From an uncultured Bacteroidales bacterium (GTDB taxonomy: Bacteria > Bacteroidota > Bacteroidia > Bacteroidales > UBA932): a stretch of DNA of 54,931 nucleotides. The notes beneath the pieces are model-generated. The model was given only the letters and a program-made list of their open reading frames with translations, ran no database searches and was not told the origin of the DNA. Both the position numbers and the translations under genes were made by a program. This document shows positions 24,524 through 33,233 of the stretch, one piece after another; the first letter of the stretch is position 1; each line of letters opens with the position of its first letter. Where the stretch lies: assembly GCA_949295645.1 (NCBI GenBank), contig CASFLY010000153.1, positions 1 through 54,931 on the forward strand, written 5' to 3'.

Positions 24524-26644
24524 TTATTCCAATACAAACCTTACCTTCGTCCCCCTTTCCGCCCTCGTCCCTGCCTTCGGACTCTGCCGCGCCACGTGTC
24601 CGTATCCTTCGTATTCATACCTGTAGCCGCAGTTTTCAAGCGAATACAGCGCATCCTTCAGTCCGAGCCCGCTGATATCGGGCACCTGCTCCAGCATATC
24701 CGCTCCGGTTTCGATTCTTTCCGCAGCCATGTCCGGTATCCTCCCGATTTCCCTGATTTCCCCGTTCCAGCCCGGTGTCAGGCAGTATATGCTGTTCACT
24801 ATTTCCTTGAATACGTTGGCAGGAATGGCGCCTCCGTAAAAATTCATCCTCGACAGCTTGGAATACACTACCACTATCGCGGTGTATTGCGGCTCTCCGG
24901 CAGGGAAGAATCCTACGAACGTACCCTGGTGCTGCTTCCTTCCCTGGTCGTCCTGATATGCGGATACCGGCCTGCCGTTTCTTGTGAAATTCACGAGCAG
25001 ACGCGCCGTCCCTGTCTTCCCGGCTACAGGGCATTCCGCATTCTTCAGCCGGCTTCCGGTCCCGTCCGTCACTACCGACCTCAATGCGCTTGCAAGGCTG
25101 TCGGCCACATTCCGGGAACAGATGGAACCGTTCAGTATTTCCGGTTTTATCCGCCGCTCCACCTTACCGTCCTTTTCGATGCTTTCCACGAGGTACGGCT
25201 TCATCAGTTTTCCCTTGTTGGCTATCGCATTGTAAAACATGACGATATGCAGCGGGGTCTCCTTTATGCTGTACCCGTAGGAGATGGTCGGCAGGGTCGT
25301 CCCGCTCCAGTTCCCCGCCCCGGGCATAGGGATTTCCGGCGCAGCGAGACCTGTCAGGTCGAACTCGAACGCGCTGCCCAGGCCGTATTCGTACAGCTTG
25401 TTTATGTATCTCTCGGGGTTCCCGTCGTAGTTCGTGCAGGTCAGGTACCTGAATACCTGGTTGGAGGATATTTCCAGACCTTCCCTTACCGAGATCTTGT
25501 CCGATTTCCAGTCCTTGAGATACGGGTCGTCGGGCAGCCTTACTCCGCGGTACGACCATTTTCCCCTGAATGTCGGGACAGTGGATGACAAAGTCGTTTT
25601 CCCGTCCTCGAGCAGCGTCATCAGGGTAGCCGTCTTGAACACCGAGCCCGGGGCTTCCGCCCGCCCGATGGCGTAGTTGAACCGCTCGTAAGCCTTGCCG
25701 TCCCCCTCCAATGTCAGGTTTACCATCGCCTTAATGGCCCCTGTCTTCACGTCCATCACTACCGCGCAGCCGCCTTCTATGTTTTCCTGCCCTTCGATTC
25801 CTTTCTTCAGAGCCTTTTCTGCAATGTCCTGGATGTCGATATCCAGCGTTGTCCGCACGTCCTTTCCGTTCTCGACCTCCACGAAAGTGCTGTCGTAGTC
25901 GCGGATGTATTCCCGGTTGTCAGCCTTTTTGAGCCACTCGACACCCTCTTTCCCATGCAGGGCATAGTCGTATTTCCCTTCGATGCCCACGGCGTCGTTG
26001 TTCGGGTTGTTGTCGTCCAGATGTCCGAGGGCCCTTCTTGCGAGAGAGCCGTAGGGATATATCCTCTTGTCGGTCTTCTCTTCGATGAACCCACCCTTGT
26101 ACGGGCCTTCGTTGAAAAGCGGCAATGCCTTGACCTGTTTGTATGTGTCGTAGTCGATCAGCCCTCCTATCCTGACATACTGCCTTCCGCTCTTGCGTGC
26201 ACCGGCTATCATCCGGTAATATTCGTCGGGGGATTTGTCCCCGTATATCCTTGAAAGCCCCTCGGCCAGCTTCCTGGCTTTCCCCATCCATTCCTTCTCG
26301 GCCTTTTCACCTTTTTCCCGGTCAGACATCCCGTCGAACTCCTCCTTGCGCACAGTGCAGTCCATGGCTATCTGGTACTTCGGAGTGGATGCCGCCAGTA
26401 TCCTTCCGTCATGCGAAAGTATCGCGCCGCGTTCCGGCTCCACGACGACTTTCCTGCTGCTCGGCGTGAACTTTTCGACATAAACGTTTTCAGGCCTGTA
26501 TATGAGCTGGATATAGATTATCCTGCCGGTTATCACCACTACGAGGAGCAGGAAAATGATATAGATCCCGAACAGAACCATTCCGATTCCGTCGGTCGTC
26601 TTTTCTTCATTTCCGGTAGTGTTGTTCAGTTCCCCGTCCGCCAT
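24524..26644 (-). CDS. ftsI: Septal penicillin-binding protein (FtsI class) with PASTA domain
   Basis: The 706-residue transpeptidase cross-links septal peptidoglycan. A short cytoplasmic tail is followed by one membrane anchor (MVLFGIYIIFLLLVVVITG), the PBP dimerisation region (RGAILSHDGRILA), and the transpeptidase with SVFK (catalytic Ser), SSN and KTGTA. A single PASTA domain ends the protein (VPDISGLGLKDALYSLEN). I prefer the ATG at 26644; an ATG at 26695 would add 17 residues and overlap ftsL by 29 bases. Confidence 0.94.
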   Translation of the reverse strand: MADGELNNTTGNEEKTTDGIGMVLFGIYIIFLLLVVVITGRIIYIQLIYRPENVYVEKFTPSSRKVVVEPERGAILSHDGRILAASTPKYQIAMDCTVRKEEFDGMSDREKGEKAEKEWMGKARKLAEGLSRIYGDKSPDEYYRMIAGARKSGRQYVRIGGLIDYDTYKQVKALPLFNEGPYKGGFIEEKTDKRIYPYGSLARRALGHLDDNNPNNDAVGIEGKYDYALHGKEGVEWLKKADNREYIRDYDSTFVEVENGKDVRTTLDIDIQDIAEKALKKGIEGQENIEGGCAVVMDVKTGAIKAMVNLTLEGDGKAYERFNYAIGRAEAPGSVFKTATLMTLLEDGKTTLSSTVPTFRGKWSYRGVRLPDDPYLKDWKSDKISVREGLEISSNQVFRYLTCTNYDGNPERYINKLYEYGLGSAFEFDLTGLAAPEIPMPGAGNWSGTTLPTISYGYSIKETPLHIVMFYNAIANKGKLMKPYLVESIEKDGKVERRIKPEILNGSICSRNVADSLASALRSVVTDGTGSRLKNAECPVAGKTGTARLLVNFTRNGRPVSAYQDDQGRKQHQGTFVGFFPAGEPQYTAIVVVYSKLSRMNFYGGAIPANVFKEIVNSIYCLTPGWNGEIREIGRIPDMAAERIETGADMLEQVPDISGLGLKDALYSLENCGYRYEYEGYGHVARQSPKAGTRAERGTKVRFVLE

Positions 26645-26666
26645 ATTGCCTGTCCCCCGAAAGGTT

Positions 26667-27071
26667 TCATTTTCTGATATATACCGCCGGCTCATCCGGA
26701 ATCGTCAGCTCCGATCCGGCCTCCTCCAGCATTTCCTGTACGGTGCTGAGCTTTTCTATCCCTATCAGTTCCGTATTCTTGTGGGTCAACGCTATTTTCA
26801 GGTCGTACAGGGTCTGCTTGTTCTCCTCCACTTCGACCAGGGTCTTTTCTATCATCAGGTTCAGCAGGAGCACCGAGAAAATCAGCAGGAATCCGTACAG
26901 GATATGCGGGAAAAACTTGTCGCACTTCAGCGTAAACAGCATTTCCCCGCGCCCGATCATCCGGATGAACTTCCATCCCGATTTCCCGGACTTTGTCCCT
27001 TCGTCCGCCGTACGGCCTCCGGCCTCCGTATCCCCGGCCATCCCTGTCGTATTTTCATCCGCGTCCGTCAT
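26667..27071 (-). CDS. ftsL: FtsL-like cell division protein
   Basis: This 134-residue bitopic protein sits where FtsL always sits, between rsmH and ftsI. It has a polar N-terminus of about 55 residues, one membrane helix (ILYGFLLIFSVLLLNLMI) and a periplasmic segment with heptad-like leucines (KQTLYDLKIALTHKNTELIGIEKLSTVQEML) fit for the coiled coil with a DivIC/FtsB partner. Sequence similarity to FtsL of other phyla is weak by eye; topology, size and position carry the call. Its ATG overlaps the rsmH stop (ATGA). Confidence 0.8.
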   Translation of the reverse strand: MTDADENTTGMAGDTEAGGRTADEGTKSGKSGWKFIRMIGRGEMLFTLKCDKFFPHILYGFLLIFSVLLLNLMIEKTLVEVEENKQTLYDLKIALTHKNTELIGIEKLSTVQEMLEEAGSELTIPDEPAVYIRK

Positions 27072-27988
27072 ATCTCCTCCTCCTTTTTTTCGGCGATTCT
27101 GAGCTTCGCGCTCCTCGCCCTCGTGTTGGAAGCTATTTCCTCCTCGGCAGGCAGTATCGGTTTGCGGTTCACCGCCCGCAGGGGTGCATTCACCCGCCCG
27201 TACAGGTCTTTTTCCTGCTCGCCGGAGACATTTCCAGTCCTGATGAAATTCTTTACCATCCTGTCCTCGAGCGAGTGATAGGTGATCACTACCAGCCGCC
27301 CTCCCGGTTTCAGCACCGCTGCGGCCCCTTCGAGGAATTTTTCCAGCGACTTCATCTCCTGGTTCACCTCTATCCGCAGGGCCTGGTAGATCTTTGCCAG
27401 GAATTTGTGTTCGGATTGCTTCGGCAGCGCCTGTGAGACGGCCTCGTACAGATCTCCCGTGGTCTTTATCTCCTTTTTTGCCCTGTAGCCGCAGATCAGC
27501 CCCGCTATTTTCCTGCTTCCCTCCACTTCTCCGTACAGCCTGAGTATCTTCTCTATGTCTTCTTCGGATCTCCCGTTTACGATGTCGGCCGCCGAAATCT
27601 CCGCCTCCCTGTTCATCCTCATATCGAGCGGCGCATCGAACCTGAACGAGAACCCCCTTTCAGCCGTGTCGAACTGATGCGAAGACACTCCCAGGTCGGC
27701 CAGCACTCCGTCGATTCCGTCGGTAAAGCCTTCGTAGATGACGAAATTCCTGATGAACCTGAAATTGTTCCTTACGAGGGTCAGCCGGCTGTCGCCGATG
27801 CTGCTGTTGTTTATGGCGTCCTCGTCCCTGTCGAAGGATATGAGGCGGCCGTTTCCGGCCAATGCGGACAGGATCGCCGCGGAATGCCCGCCGCCGCCGA
27901 ATGTGGCATCCACATAGACACCTGCCCTGTCCGTGACAAGGGCATCGACGCTTTCGTGAAGCAATACCGGTGTGTGGTACTCAGACAT
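27068..27988 (-). CDS. rsmH: 16S rRNA (cytosine(1402)-N(4))-methyltransferase
   Basis: The 306-residue SAM-dependent enzyme methylates N4 of C1402 in the ribosomal decoding centre. The start, EYHTPVLLHESVDAL, is the family hallmark, followed by the SAM motif DATFGGGGHSAAIL, DGVLADLGVSSHQ and GGRLVVITYHSLEDRMVK. Length is typical. It follows mraZ after 11 bases and overlaps ftsL by four. Confidence 0.96.
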   Translation of the reverse strand: MSEYHTPVLLHESVDALVTDRAGVYVDATFGGGGHSAAILSALAGNGRLISFDRDEDAINNSSIGDSRLTLVRNNFRFIRNFVIYEGFTDGIDGVLADLGVSSHQFDTAERGFSFRFDAPLDMRMNREAEISAADIVNGRSEEDIEKILRLYGEVEGSRKIAGLICGYRAKKEIKTTGDLYEAVSQALPKQSEHKFLAKIYQALRIEVNQEMKSLEKFLEGAAAVLKPGGRLVVITYHSLEDRMVKNFIRTGNVSGEQEKDLYGRVNAPLRAVNRKPILPAEEEIASNTRARSAKLRIAEKKEEEI

Positions 27989-27999
27989 ACTCCTCCCTC

Positions 28000-28452
28000 C
28001 TATCTGTTTTCGGGGAGTGAGGCGGCAAGGGCAGAGAATTCCTCTTCCGAAATGAGCGGGTCCGCATATTTTTCTTTTGCCCAGATTTCTATCTTGAAAT
28101 CGTTGCCCGCGAACACCACTTCCTTTTCCACCCCGATGGATTTGAGAAGCTTTTTCGGGACAGAGATTCTGCCGGCTTTGGAATCCGGCTCAACAAGGGC
28201 CCTGTTGCGCATATATTCACGCCAGAAAATAGCGTGTCTGCGGTTGAAGAAATTCAGCCTCGATTTGACTTCCTCGGACTGCCTTTCCCATTCTGCATAG
28301 GTGTACATTTCAAGGCAGTCCTCGAAAATGTCCTTTTTCACGACAAAACGCAGGTCTTCTCCGGCAGGAACGGCATTCTTGAAGGCCGATGGCAGAACCA
28401 GCCTTCCCTTGTCGTCGATTTTAACCGTGTATTCACCAACGAATTTGACCAT
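28000..28452 (-). CDS. mraZ: Transcriptional regulator MraZ
   Basis: The 150-residue protein carries two AbrB-like MraZ repeats: FVGEYTVKIDDKGRLVLPSAF at the N-terminus and ALVEPDSKAGRISVPKKLL in the second half; DxKGR and DSKAGR are the paired signatures. MraZ rings bind direct repeats upstream of the dcw operon and usually repress it. I start at the ATG at 28452; a TTG at 28479 would add nine residues before the conserved start. Four operator boxes lie at 28489-28528. Confidence 0.95.
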   Translation of the reverse strand: MVKFVGEYTVKIDDKGRLVLPSAFKNAVPAGEDLRFVVKKDIFEDCLEMYTYAEWERQSEEVKSRLNFFNRRHAIFWREYMRNRALVEPDSKAGRISVPKKLLKSIGVEKEVVFAGNDFKIEIWAKEKYADPLISEEEFSALAASLPENR

Positions 28453-28488
28453 TTTCCTATAGCAGCTGTTTGCCCGCAAAAATAGGAA

Positions 28489-28528
28489 TTATTTTCCACT
28501 TTTTCCCACTATTTCCCAAAATTTTCCA
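28489..28528 (-). promoter_or_regulatory. MraZ operator: four TGG(G/A)A boxes at 10-bp period
   Basis: On the minus strand four consecutive 10-mers read TGGAAAATTT, TGGGAAATAG, TGGGAAAAAG and TGGAAAATAA, the TGGGA-N5 arrangement known for MraZ boxes. They begin right after the -7 box and end 36 bases before the mraZ ATG, so bound MraZ would cover the transcription start. This supports autoregulation of the whole dcw cluster. Confidence 0.85.
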
Positions 28529-28536
28529 CAAATTTA
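28529..28536 (-). promoter_or_regulatory. -7 box of the mraZ/dcw promoter
   Basis: TAAATTTG on the minus strand fits TAnnTTTG and abuts the first MraZ box. About 21 bases upstream is TTTTCG, a weak -33 candidate. Confidence 0.6.
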
Positions 28537-28605
28537 TAAACGCCCTTTCCTTTCGGGCGAAAAGGGAAATCCGGCTTGTGGAAATAAGGGTGTCCTGGCG
28601 TTTTT

Positions 28606-28650
28606 ATATAAAAAACCGCCCTGCCCGGGATTTCCGGAACATGGGCGGTG
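28606..28650 (-). terminator. Intrinsic terminator after ddh
   Basis: In the minus-strand direction CCGCCC (28643-28648) pairs with GGGCGG (28616-28621) and is followed by TTTTTTATAT. A smaller CCGG-based pairing is possible in the long loop. It lies 55 bases after the ddh stop and shields the dcw promoter region from read-through. Confidence 0.65.
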
Positions 28651-28702
28651 CGACGTCGGGCGCCGGTCGTCCTTTACAGGATTCCGGTCGGGATCCCCCG
28701 TA

Positions 28703-29602
28703 TCAAACCAGTCTGCCGATCCATTCGTCCCGTCCGCCGGGGAGCAGGTCGATGACCGGGATTTCAATAAGGGTGTAGCATCCGCTTTTCTGCCGGAAGG
28801 AGGCACGGGCGGAGCATACGAGAATCTGGGCCGTCAGGGCCGGGTTGTTTATCTTCATATCGAATTCGAAAAGCTGGTTCTGGGTCTGGCCGGAGACGCC
28901 TTTCCTTGTAAGATTCACCCCGTGTCCCATATCTATGAGGGCGTCCACATCGTCCACCTCGATGACGTGGGTTTCGTCATGCACGAAATAAGGGTCGGCC
29001 TTGATGGCAGCGGCTACCTTGTCGAAATCGTAGCCGTCTTTCACCTCTATGTACACCATTCTCCTGTGGACTCCGGTCCCAGTAGGTATGGTCATGGACA
29101 GGGCCGCCTTTACTCCGTCGACCGCTTTTACGGCTACGGTATGCCCCATACTCATTCCCGGGCCGAAATTGGTGTAGGTGATGCCTTTGGGAGCAATGGC
29201 CTCAAGCAGTGTCCTTACGACGGAATCGCTGCCTGGATCCCAGCCTGCCGAGATGACAGCCACGGCCCCGTGTTTTACAGCGACCTCGTTCAGGCTCTTC
29301 CTGAGCGCAGGGATTCCGGTGTGGATGTCGAAACTGTCCACGGTGTTTATTCCCATTTCGAGAAGGGGCCTGGCGTATTCCTCCACTTTCCTGGTAGGGG
29401 TGCAGAGTATCGCCACATCCACCTTGCCGAGCTCCTTCACGTCTTTTACCACCTTGAGGTCTTTCAGTTCTGTCGGACAGTCCACGCTGCCGTTTCTCCG
29501 GACGACCCCGGCTATCTCGAAGTCCGGCGAAACCCTCAGGGTCTCCACTACGTATTTGCCGATATTCCCATATCCGACAACTGCTGCTTTGATTTTTTCC
29601 AT
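28703..29602 (-). CDS. ddh: meso-diaminopimelate D-dehydrogenase
   Basis: The 299-residue NADP-dependent enzyme interconverts meso-diaminopimelate with tetrahydrodipicolinate in the lysine and peptidoglycan pathway. It begins MEKIKAAVVGYGNIGKYV (Rossmann fold) and contains DSFDIH, SAGWDPGSDS and GPGMSMGHTVAVK, which are typical of this family. The ATG at 29602 begins the conserved fold; upstream in-frame codons run through the promoter region of the neighbouring gene and are not credible. It supplies or recycles the residue that MurE uses. Confidence 0.94.
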   Translation of the reverse strand: MEKIKAAVVGYGNIGKYVVETLRVSPDFEIAGVVRRNGSVDCPTELKDLKVVKDVKELGKVDVAILCTPTRKVEEYARPLLEMGINTVDSFDIHTGIPALRKSLNEVAVKHGAVAVISAGWDPGSDSVVRTLLEAIAPKGITYTNFGPGMSMGHTVAVKAVDGVKAALSMTIPTGTGVHRRMVYIEVKDGYDFDKVAAAIKADPYFVHDETHVIEVDDVDALIDMGHGVNLTRKGVSGQTQNQLFEFDMKINNPALTAQILVCSARASFRQKSGCYTLIEIPVIDLLPGGRDEWIGRLV

Positions 29603-29635
29603 ATCTATTTGTTTAAGTACTGTTTTGAAATTTTT

Positions 29636-29643
29636 CAAAAATA
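29636..29643 (-). promoter_or_regulatory. -7 box of ddh
   Basis: The minus strand reads TATTTTTG, matching TAnnTTTG, 33 bases before the ddh ATG. The -33 region is T-rich but not TTTG. Confidence 0.45.
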
Positions 29644-29771
29644 CTTCATAAAATCGATAATGAAAAATTTCGGGACAGTTTCTTGTCGGCCGGCCCGGAA
29701 AAAATAAAAACCATTTCAAAAACTTTCCTAAATTCGCGGGGAAACAGGGAGTTTGTCTGATTTTGCCGGAT

Positions 29772-31073
29772 ATGAAAGTTCTTATGGTCTCCGATGCAGG
29801 GAGCATACATACGAAAAGGTGGGCGGTTTCGCTGAAAGAGGTGGGGACGGAGGTCGTGTTGTTTTCCATCACTCCGTCCGAAGACGGTTTCTATGAGGAA
29901 AGAGGCGTCAGGACATACGTTTTCGATTTGTTCGCCTATAAAAGGAATGCCGGGGGAGCGTTCGGCAGGCTGGCCGCGCACTGCAAGGCGGTAAAGGCTC
30001 TGAAAAAAGCCATCTCCGCCGAGAGACCCGACATCCTCCACGCGCACTATGCGACAAGCTACGGCCTTGTGGCGGCATTGGCGGGATTCCATCCGCTCGT
30101 TGTCTCTGTCTGGGGCAGCGATGTCTATGAATTCCCGAGACAGTCGGGACTGAACCGCCTGGCAGTGAAGTATATATTGAAAAAAGCCGACAGGGTGCTG
30201 TCTACAAGCCGGGCAATGGCTGCGGAGACTTCCCGTTACTGTCGCAAAGATATAGGAGTGACGCCGTTCGGGGTGGATACGACAGTGTTCCGGCCTGAGC
30301 CTGCAGTTCCGGGGAACGTGTCCGGGCAGGGCGGTGCGGACGGCAGGGAACCTGAAGCCCGTTGCGGGGCCGAAGATAGGGAGCTTCTCCGCAATATGGA
30401 AGATACAGTCGTGTTCGGAACGGTTAAAACCCTCTCGGGCAAGTACGGCATCGATTTGCTGCTCAAGGCTTTTGCCTTGGCAAGGACGAAACTGGCGGAG
30501 AGGTCGTCTTCCGGTGCCGGTGCCTTGTCGGAAGGACCGGACGGGTGTCCGCGAGAGGATGTTGCTGCGAAAATTCCCGGAATAAAATTGGTCATAGCCG
30601 GGAAAGGCCCTGACAGGGACGCACTGGAGAGGATGGCTGAGAATCTCGGAATCGGGGATGCGGTCGTGTTTGCCGGGGAAGTCAGGCATGAAGATGTTCC
30701 GCAGGTGTATGCGGGCATGGATGCCGCGGTGTTCCTGTCGCGGGAAGAGAGTTTCGGAGTGTCAGCCGTGGAGGCGATGGCCTGCGGGGTTCCTGTCATA
30801 GCTTCCGATGCCGACGGTTTCAGGGAAGTCCTGTCGGGAGACGCCGGTATCATCGTCCCCCGGGAGAATCCGGAGGCTGCATCGGAGGAGATGGTGAGAC
30901 TTGCCATGGATCCGGCTCTTCGGGAGCTGTACGGGAAAGCTGGCAGGGAAAAGGTCTTGAAATGCTATGAGTGGAAGCGGAACGTGCAGACTATGACAGA
31001 CGAATACTCCCGGCTCCTGAAATCCTCCCCCGCAAATTCCCCGGTCCTGAACAACATAAATTCGTCGAACTGA
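29772..31073 (+). CDS. Glycosyltransferase family 4 (GT-B fold)
   Basis: The 433-residue protein is a retaining GT4-type enzyme of envelope glycan synthesis. It begins MKVLMVSDAGSIHTKRWAVSL, has HAHYATSYGLVAAL, GVDTTVFRPE at the domain junction, KLVIAGKGPDRDALE, and the donor-binding SREESFGVSAVEAMACGVPVIASDADGF. Two low-conservation inserts (about residues 180-205 and 240-275) are rich in Gly, Ala and charged residues. I use the ATG at 29772 rather than a TTG at 29763. The last 13 codons lie in a 41-bp direct repeat, so the C-terminal tail is probably repeat-derived. Confidence 0.9.
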   Translation: MKVLMVSDAGSIHTKRWAVSLKEVGTEVVLFSITPSEDGFYEERGVRTYVFDLFAYKRNAGGAFGRLAAHCKAVKALKKAISAERPDILHAHYATSYGLVAALAGFHPLVVSVWGSDVYEFPRQSGLNRLAVKYILKKADRVLSTSRAMAAETSRYCRKDIGVTPFGVDTTVFRPEPAVPGNVSGQGGADGREPEARCGAEDRELLRNMEDTVVFGTVKTLSGKYGIDLLLKAFALARTKLAERSSSGAGALSEGPDGCPREDVAAKIPGIKLVIAGKGPDRDALERMAENLGIGDAVVFAGEVRHEDVPQVYAGMDAAVFLSREESFGVSAVEAMACGVPVIASDADGFREVLSGDAGIIVPRENPEAASEEMVRLAMDPALRELYGKAGREKVLKCYEWKRNVQTMTDEYSRLLKSSPANSPVLNNINSSN

Positions 31074-31075
31074 CG
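31035..31075 (+). repeat. 41-bp direct repeat, first copy (over the GT4 stop codon)
   Basis: This stretch (AATTCCCCGGTCCTGAAC and the following 23 bases, to 31075) is identical to 31213-31253, 178 bases downstream. It encodes the end of the glycosyltransferase and its TGA. Confidence 0.85.
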
Positions 31076-31077
31076 GA

Positions 31078-31257
31078 GCAGAACGGAGTTCTGCGACGAG
31101 CCCCCAGCGAGGGGGCGAATGGGGGTGGCGCCCCTTGGAAAGGGGCTGGCGCTACAGCGACTGGGGTTTAAGATAGTTGGATTTCGAAGAAATCCGTAAC
31201 GACGGTTCGACGAATTCCCCGGTCCTGAACAACATAAATTCGTCGAACTGACGTTAC
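31078..31257 (+). repeat. Structured leader repeat, copy B (upstream of the flippase)
   Basis: Successive perfect or near-perfect hairpins are visible: GCAGAAC-GGA-GTTCTGC, GCCCCC-AGCGA-GGGGGC, GTCGC/GCGAC, GGATTTC-GAA-GAAATCC, and a long final stem in which TTCGACGAATT pairs with AATTCGTCGAA, extended outward to TAACG/CGTTA with two mismatches. It fills the 186-base gap between the glycosyltransferase and flippase genes and ends three bases before the flippase ATG. Confidence 0.75.
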
Positions 31258-31259
31258 AT

Positions 31260-32711
31260 ATGGAAAACAACCTGAAGGAAAAGACGGCCCGCGGCATCAA
31301 ATGGGGCTTTATCGACAATGTAGCCGGAGTCGGGATCATCGCGATAGCGAACCTGATTCTGGCGAGGATACTTTCTCCTCAGGACTTCGGGATCATCGGG
31401 ATGACAGCCATTTTCATCACATTGTCCAATTCCCTGATCGACAGCGGCTTTTCTTCTGCCCTGATCCGTCTGAAGTCAGTCACGGAAAAAGACCTGAACA
31501 CCGTTTTCCATTTCAACTTCCTGACATCTCTCCTTCTGTATGCCATCCTGTATTTCACAGCCCCGCTTATCGCCGGGTTTTTCGGCCAGCCGGTGTTGAC
31601 GGATATTGTCCGGGTGCTGAGCCTGTCGATGATAGTCAATGCACTGTGCATAGTCCAGAAAGTCATTCTCATCCGACGGATCGACTTCCGGACCCAGGCG
31701 ATAGCTTCGACGGTTTCATCTGTCCTGAGCAGCGGAGTGGCGATATGGATGGCGCTTTACGGCTTCGGGGTGTGGAGTCTGGTCGCGCTGCAGGTGCTGA
31801 AATCGGTCTTTACGGCCGTTATTCTGTGGCTTTGTTCCAAATGGTTCCCGTCTTTCCTGTTTTCGGTAAAATCATTGAAGGAAATGTTTTCTTTCGGGGG
31901 ACGGATGCTTCTGACGGCGATTGTAAGCACTCTGTGGTCCGAAATCTATTCCTTTATCATCGGAAAAACATACGCGCCTTCGGTGCTCGGGCAATATTCG
32001 CGTGCGGACAAGTTCAGGAACATGGTGACATCGAATATCAGTACCGTGATGCAGAGGGTGACCTATCCCGTCCTGTCGATGATAAATGACGAGAAGGACA
32101 GACAGGCCCGGGCCTACAGGAAAATCCTGCGCACCGCTGTCCTTATCATGTTCCCGGCGGTACTCGGCCTGGCCGCAGTCTCGGAACCCCTTGTGCTGAC
32201 ACTCATCGGAGACCAGTGGGTTCCCGCCGTCGGCTATCTAAGGATACTTTGCCTCTCGGGGCTTTTTACACCTCTGATGTTCTGCAGTGTAAGCATCCTC
32301 AATGCCGACGGCCGCTCGGATCTCACCCTTTACCTTGAAATTTTCAAGACAGCCATGGCGGTATTCCCCGTACTTGCAGGGATATTCTTCAGCATCGAGG
32401 CCCTGCTCTGGACTGCCGTAGCTGCTTCCGCGGTGTCGTACCTGGCTTATGCTGCCGCAGTGTCCCGGATAGCAGGCTATTCCGTGTGGCGGCAGCTGAA
32501 GGACGTCGCACCGTTTTTCGCCGTTTCCGCCGTCATGGCCGCAGCCGTCTTCTGCATTTCGTTCATAACGGCCCCGCAATGGCTTGTCTTGCTCATCCAG
32601 ATAGTCCTCGGAGTGGCGATTGTGGTTTTCGCCTACGAATTTGTCTACAGAAACGAAGAATACCGGGAGGTCAGGACGGCGGTATTGAAATTTTTGCATA
32701 TCTTTGCTTGA
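31260..32711 (+). CDS. Lipopolysaccharide/oligosaccharide flippase (MOP superfamily)
   Basis: The 483-residue integral membrane protein has about 14 hydrophobic helices and the start KTARGIKWGFIDNVAGVGI with ARILSPQDFGIIGMT, typical of polysaccharide_synt flippases that move undecaprenyl-linked oligosaccharides across the inner membrane. It follows a GT4 gene, which fits envelope glycan assembly. The ATG is three bases from the end of leader repeat B. No other glycan-synthesis genes are adjacent, so the exported glycan is unknown. Confidence 0.9.
   Translation: MENNLKEKTARGIKWGFIDNVAGVGIIAIANLILARILSPQDFGIIGMTAIFITLSNSLIDSGFSSALIRLKSVTEKDLNTVFHFNFLTSLLLYAILYFTAPLIAGFFGQPVLTDIVRVLSLSMIVNALCIVQKVILIRRIDFRTQAIASTVSSVLSSGVAIWMALYGFGVWSLVALQVLKSVFTAVILWLCSKWFPSFLFSVKSLKEMFSFGGRMLLTAIVSTLWSEIYSFIIGKTYAPSVLGQYSRADKFRNMVTSNISTVMQRVTYPVLSMINDEKDRQARAYRKILRTAVLIMFPAVLGLAAVSEPLVLTLIGDQWVPAVGYLRILCLSGLFTPLMFCSVSILNADGRSDLTLYLEIFKTAMAVFPVLAGIFFSIEALLWTAVAASAVSYLAYAAAVSRIAGYSVWRQLKDVAPFFAVSAVMAAAVFCISFITAPQWLVLLIQIVLGVAIVVFAYEFVYRNEEYREVRTAVLKFLHIFA
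32699..32706 (+). promoter_or_regulatory. -7 box for the lipoprotein-SPOR-rpoN unit
   Basis: TATCTTTG at 32699-32706 lies over the last codons of the flippase gene, 32 bases before the lipoprotein ATG. No TTTG -33 element is found at the usual distance. Confidence 0.45.
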
Positions 32712-32738
32712 TTGGATTCCATAGAAGAATATTTTCCG

Positions 32739-33233
32739 ATGTTGGGTTTTAATAAGAAAACAGTATTACCGTTGCTTGCCGTTCTGCTGGCGGCAGTCCT
32801 TTTATCGGGTTGCAGCAGCTACAGGGACATCACTGTGGGGACCTGCCGGCTCGAAAGCATTTCGCCTAAAGGCCTGAAAGCGGTGGATGCGGGCATTTCG
32901 GCGGAAGTCGACAATCCCGCAAACGAGATAACCATATCCGGCATATCGGGGACGGTCTACTACGAGGATGATGAAATAGGCTTTTTCGAAGCTCCCGAAG
33001 TGACGGTTCCGGGGAGGACTTCCTCGAAAGTGGACATCCTTATCCGTGCCACTCTCAGCGATTCGCTCAGCCTGATGCAGATAATGTCCATGGCTTCCGG
33101 GTTCAAGACCGAGAGACTGACGCTGGACATATCCATGACCGTAAAGGTCAAAGGAGGGCTGAAAAGGAAAATCGAACTGAAAGGTCTGCCGGTGGATAAT
33201 TTTATAGGAAAAGTAAGCTATGAAAGCGTTTAG
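32739..33233 (+). CDS. Lipoprotein with LEA14/WHy-like domain
   Basis: The 164-residue product has a lipoprotein signal (MLGFNKKTVLPLLAVLLAAVLLSGC, lipobox LSGC) and one domain with the alternating pattern of LEA-type beta sandwiches: ISPKGLKAVDAGISAEVDNPAN, then ITISGISGTVYYEDDEIGFF and a strand-rich C-terminus. Function is unknown; such proteins lie in the envelope. I start at the ATG at 32739, because a TTG at 32712 would place extra charged residues before the signal. It overlaps the next gene by 14 bases. Confidence 0.78.
   Translation: MLGFNKKTVLPLLAVLLAAVLLSGCSSYRDITVGTCRLESISPKGLKAVDAGISAEVDNPANEITISGISGTVYYEDDEIGFFEAPEVTVPGRTSSKVDILIRATLSDSLSLMQIMSMASGFKTERLTLDISMTVKVKGGLKRKIELKGLPVDNFIGKVSYESV

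Noticed and set aside
29603-29872. 90-residue N-terminal extension of ddh
   Set aside because: The extension covers the ddh promoter and the divergent glycosyltransferase start; the conserved Rossmann fold begins at the ATG at 29602.
31078-31257. Series of hairpins read as an intrinsic terminator after the glycosyltransferase gene
   Set aside because: None of the stems is followed by a U run, and the whole block recurs as a leader repeat at other genes.
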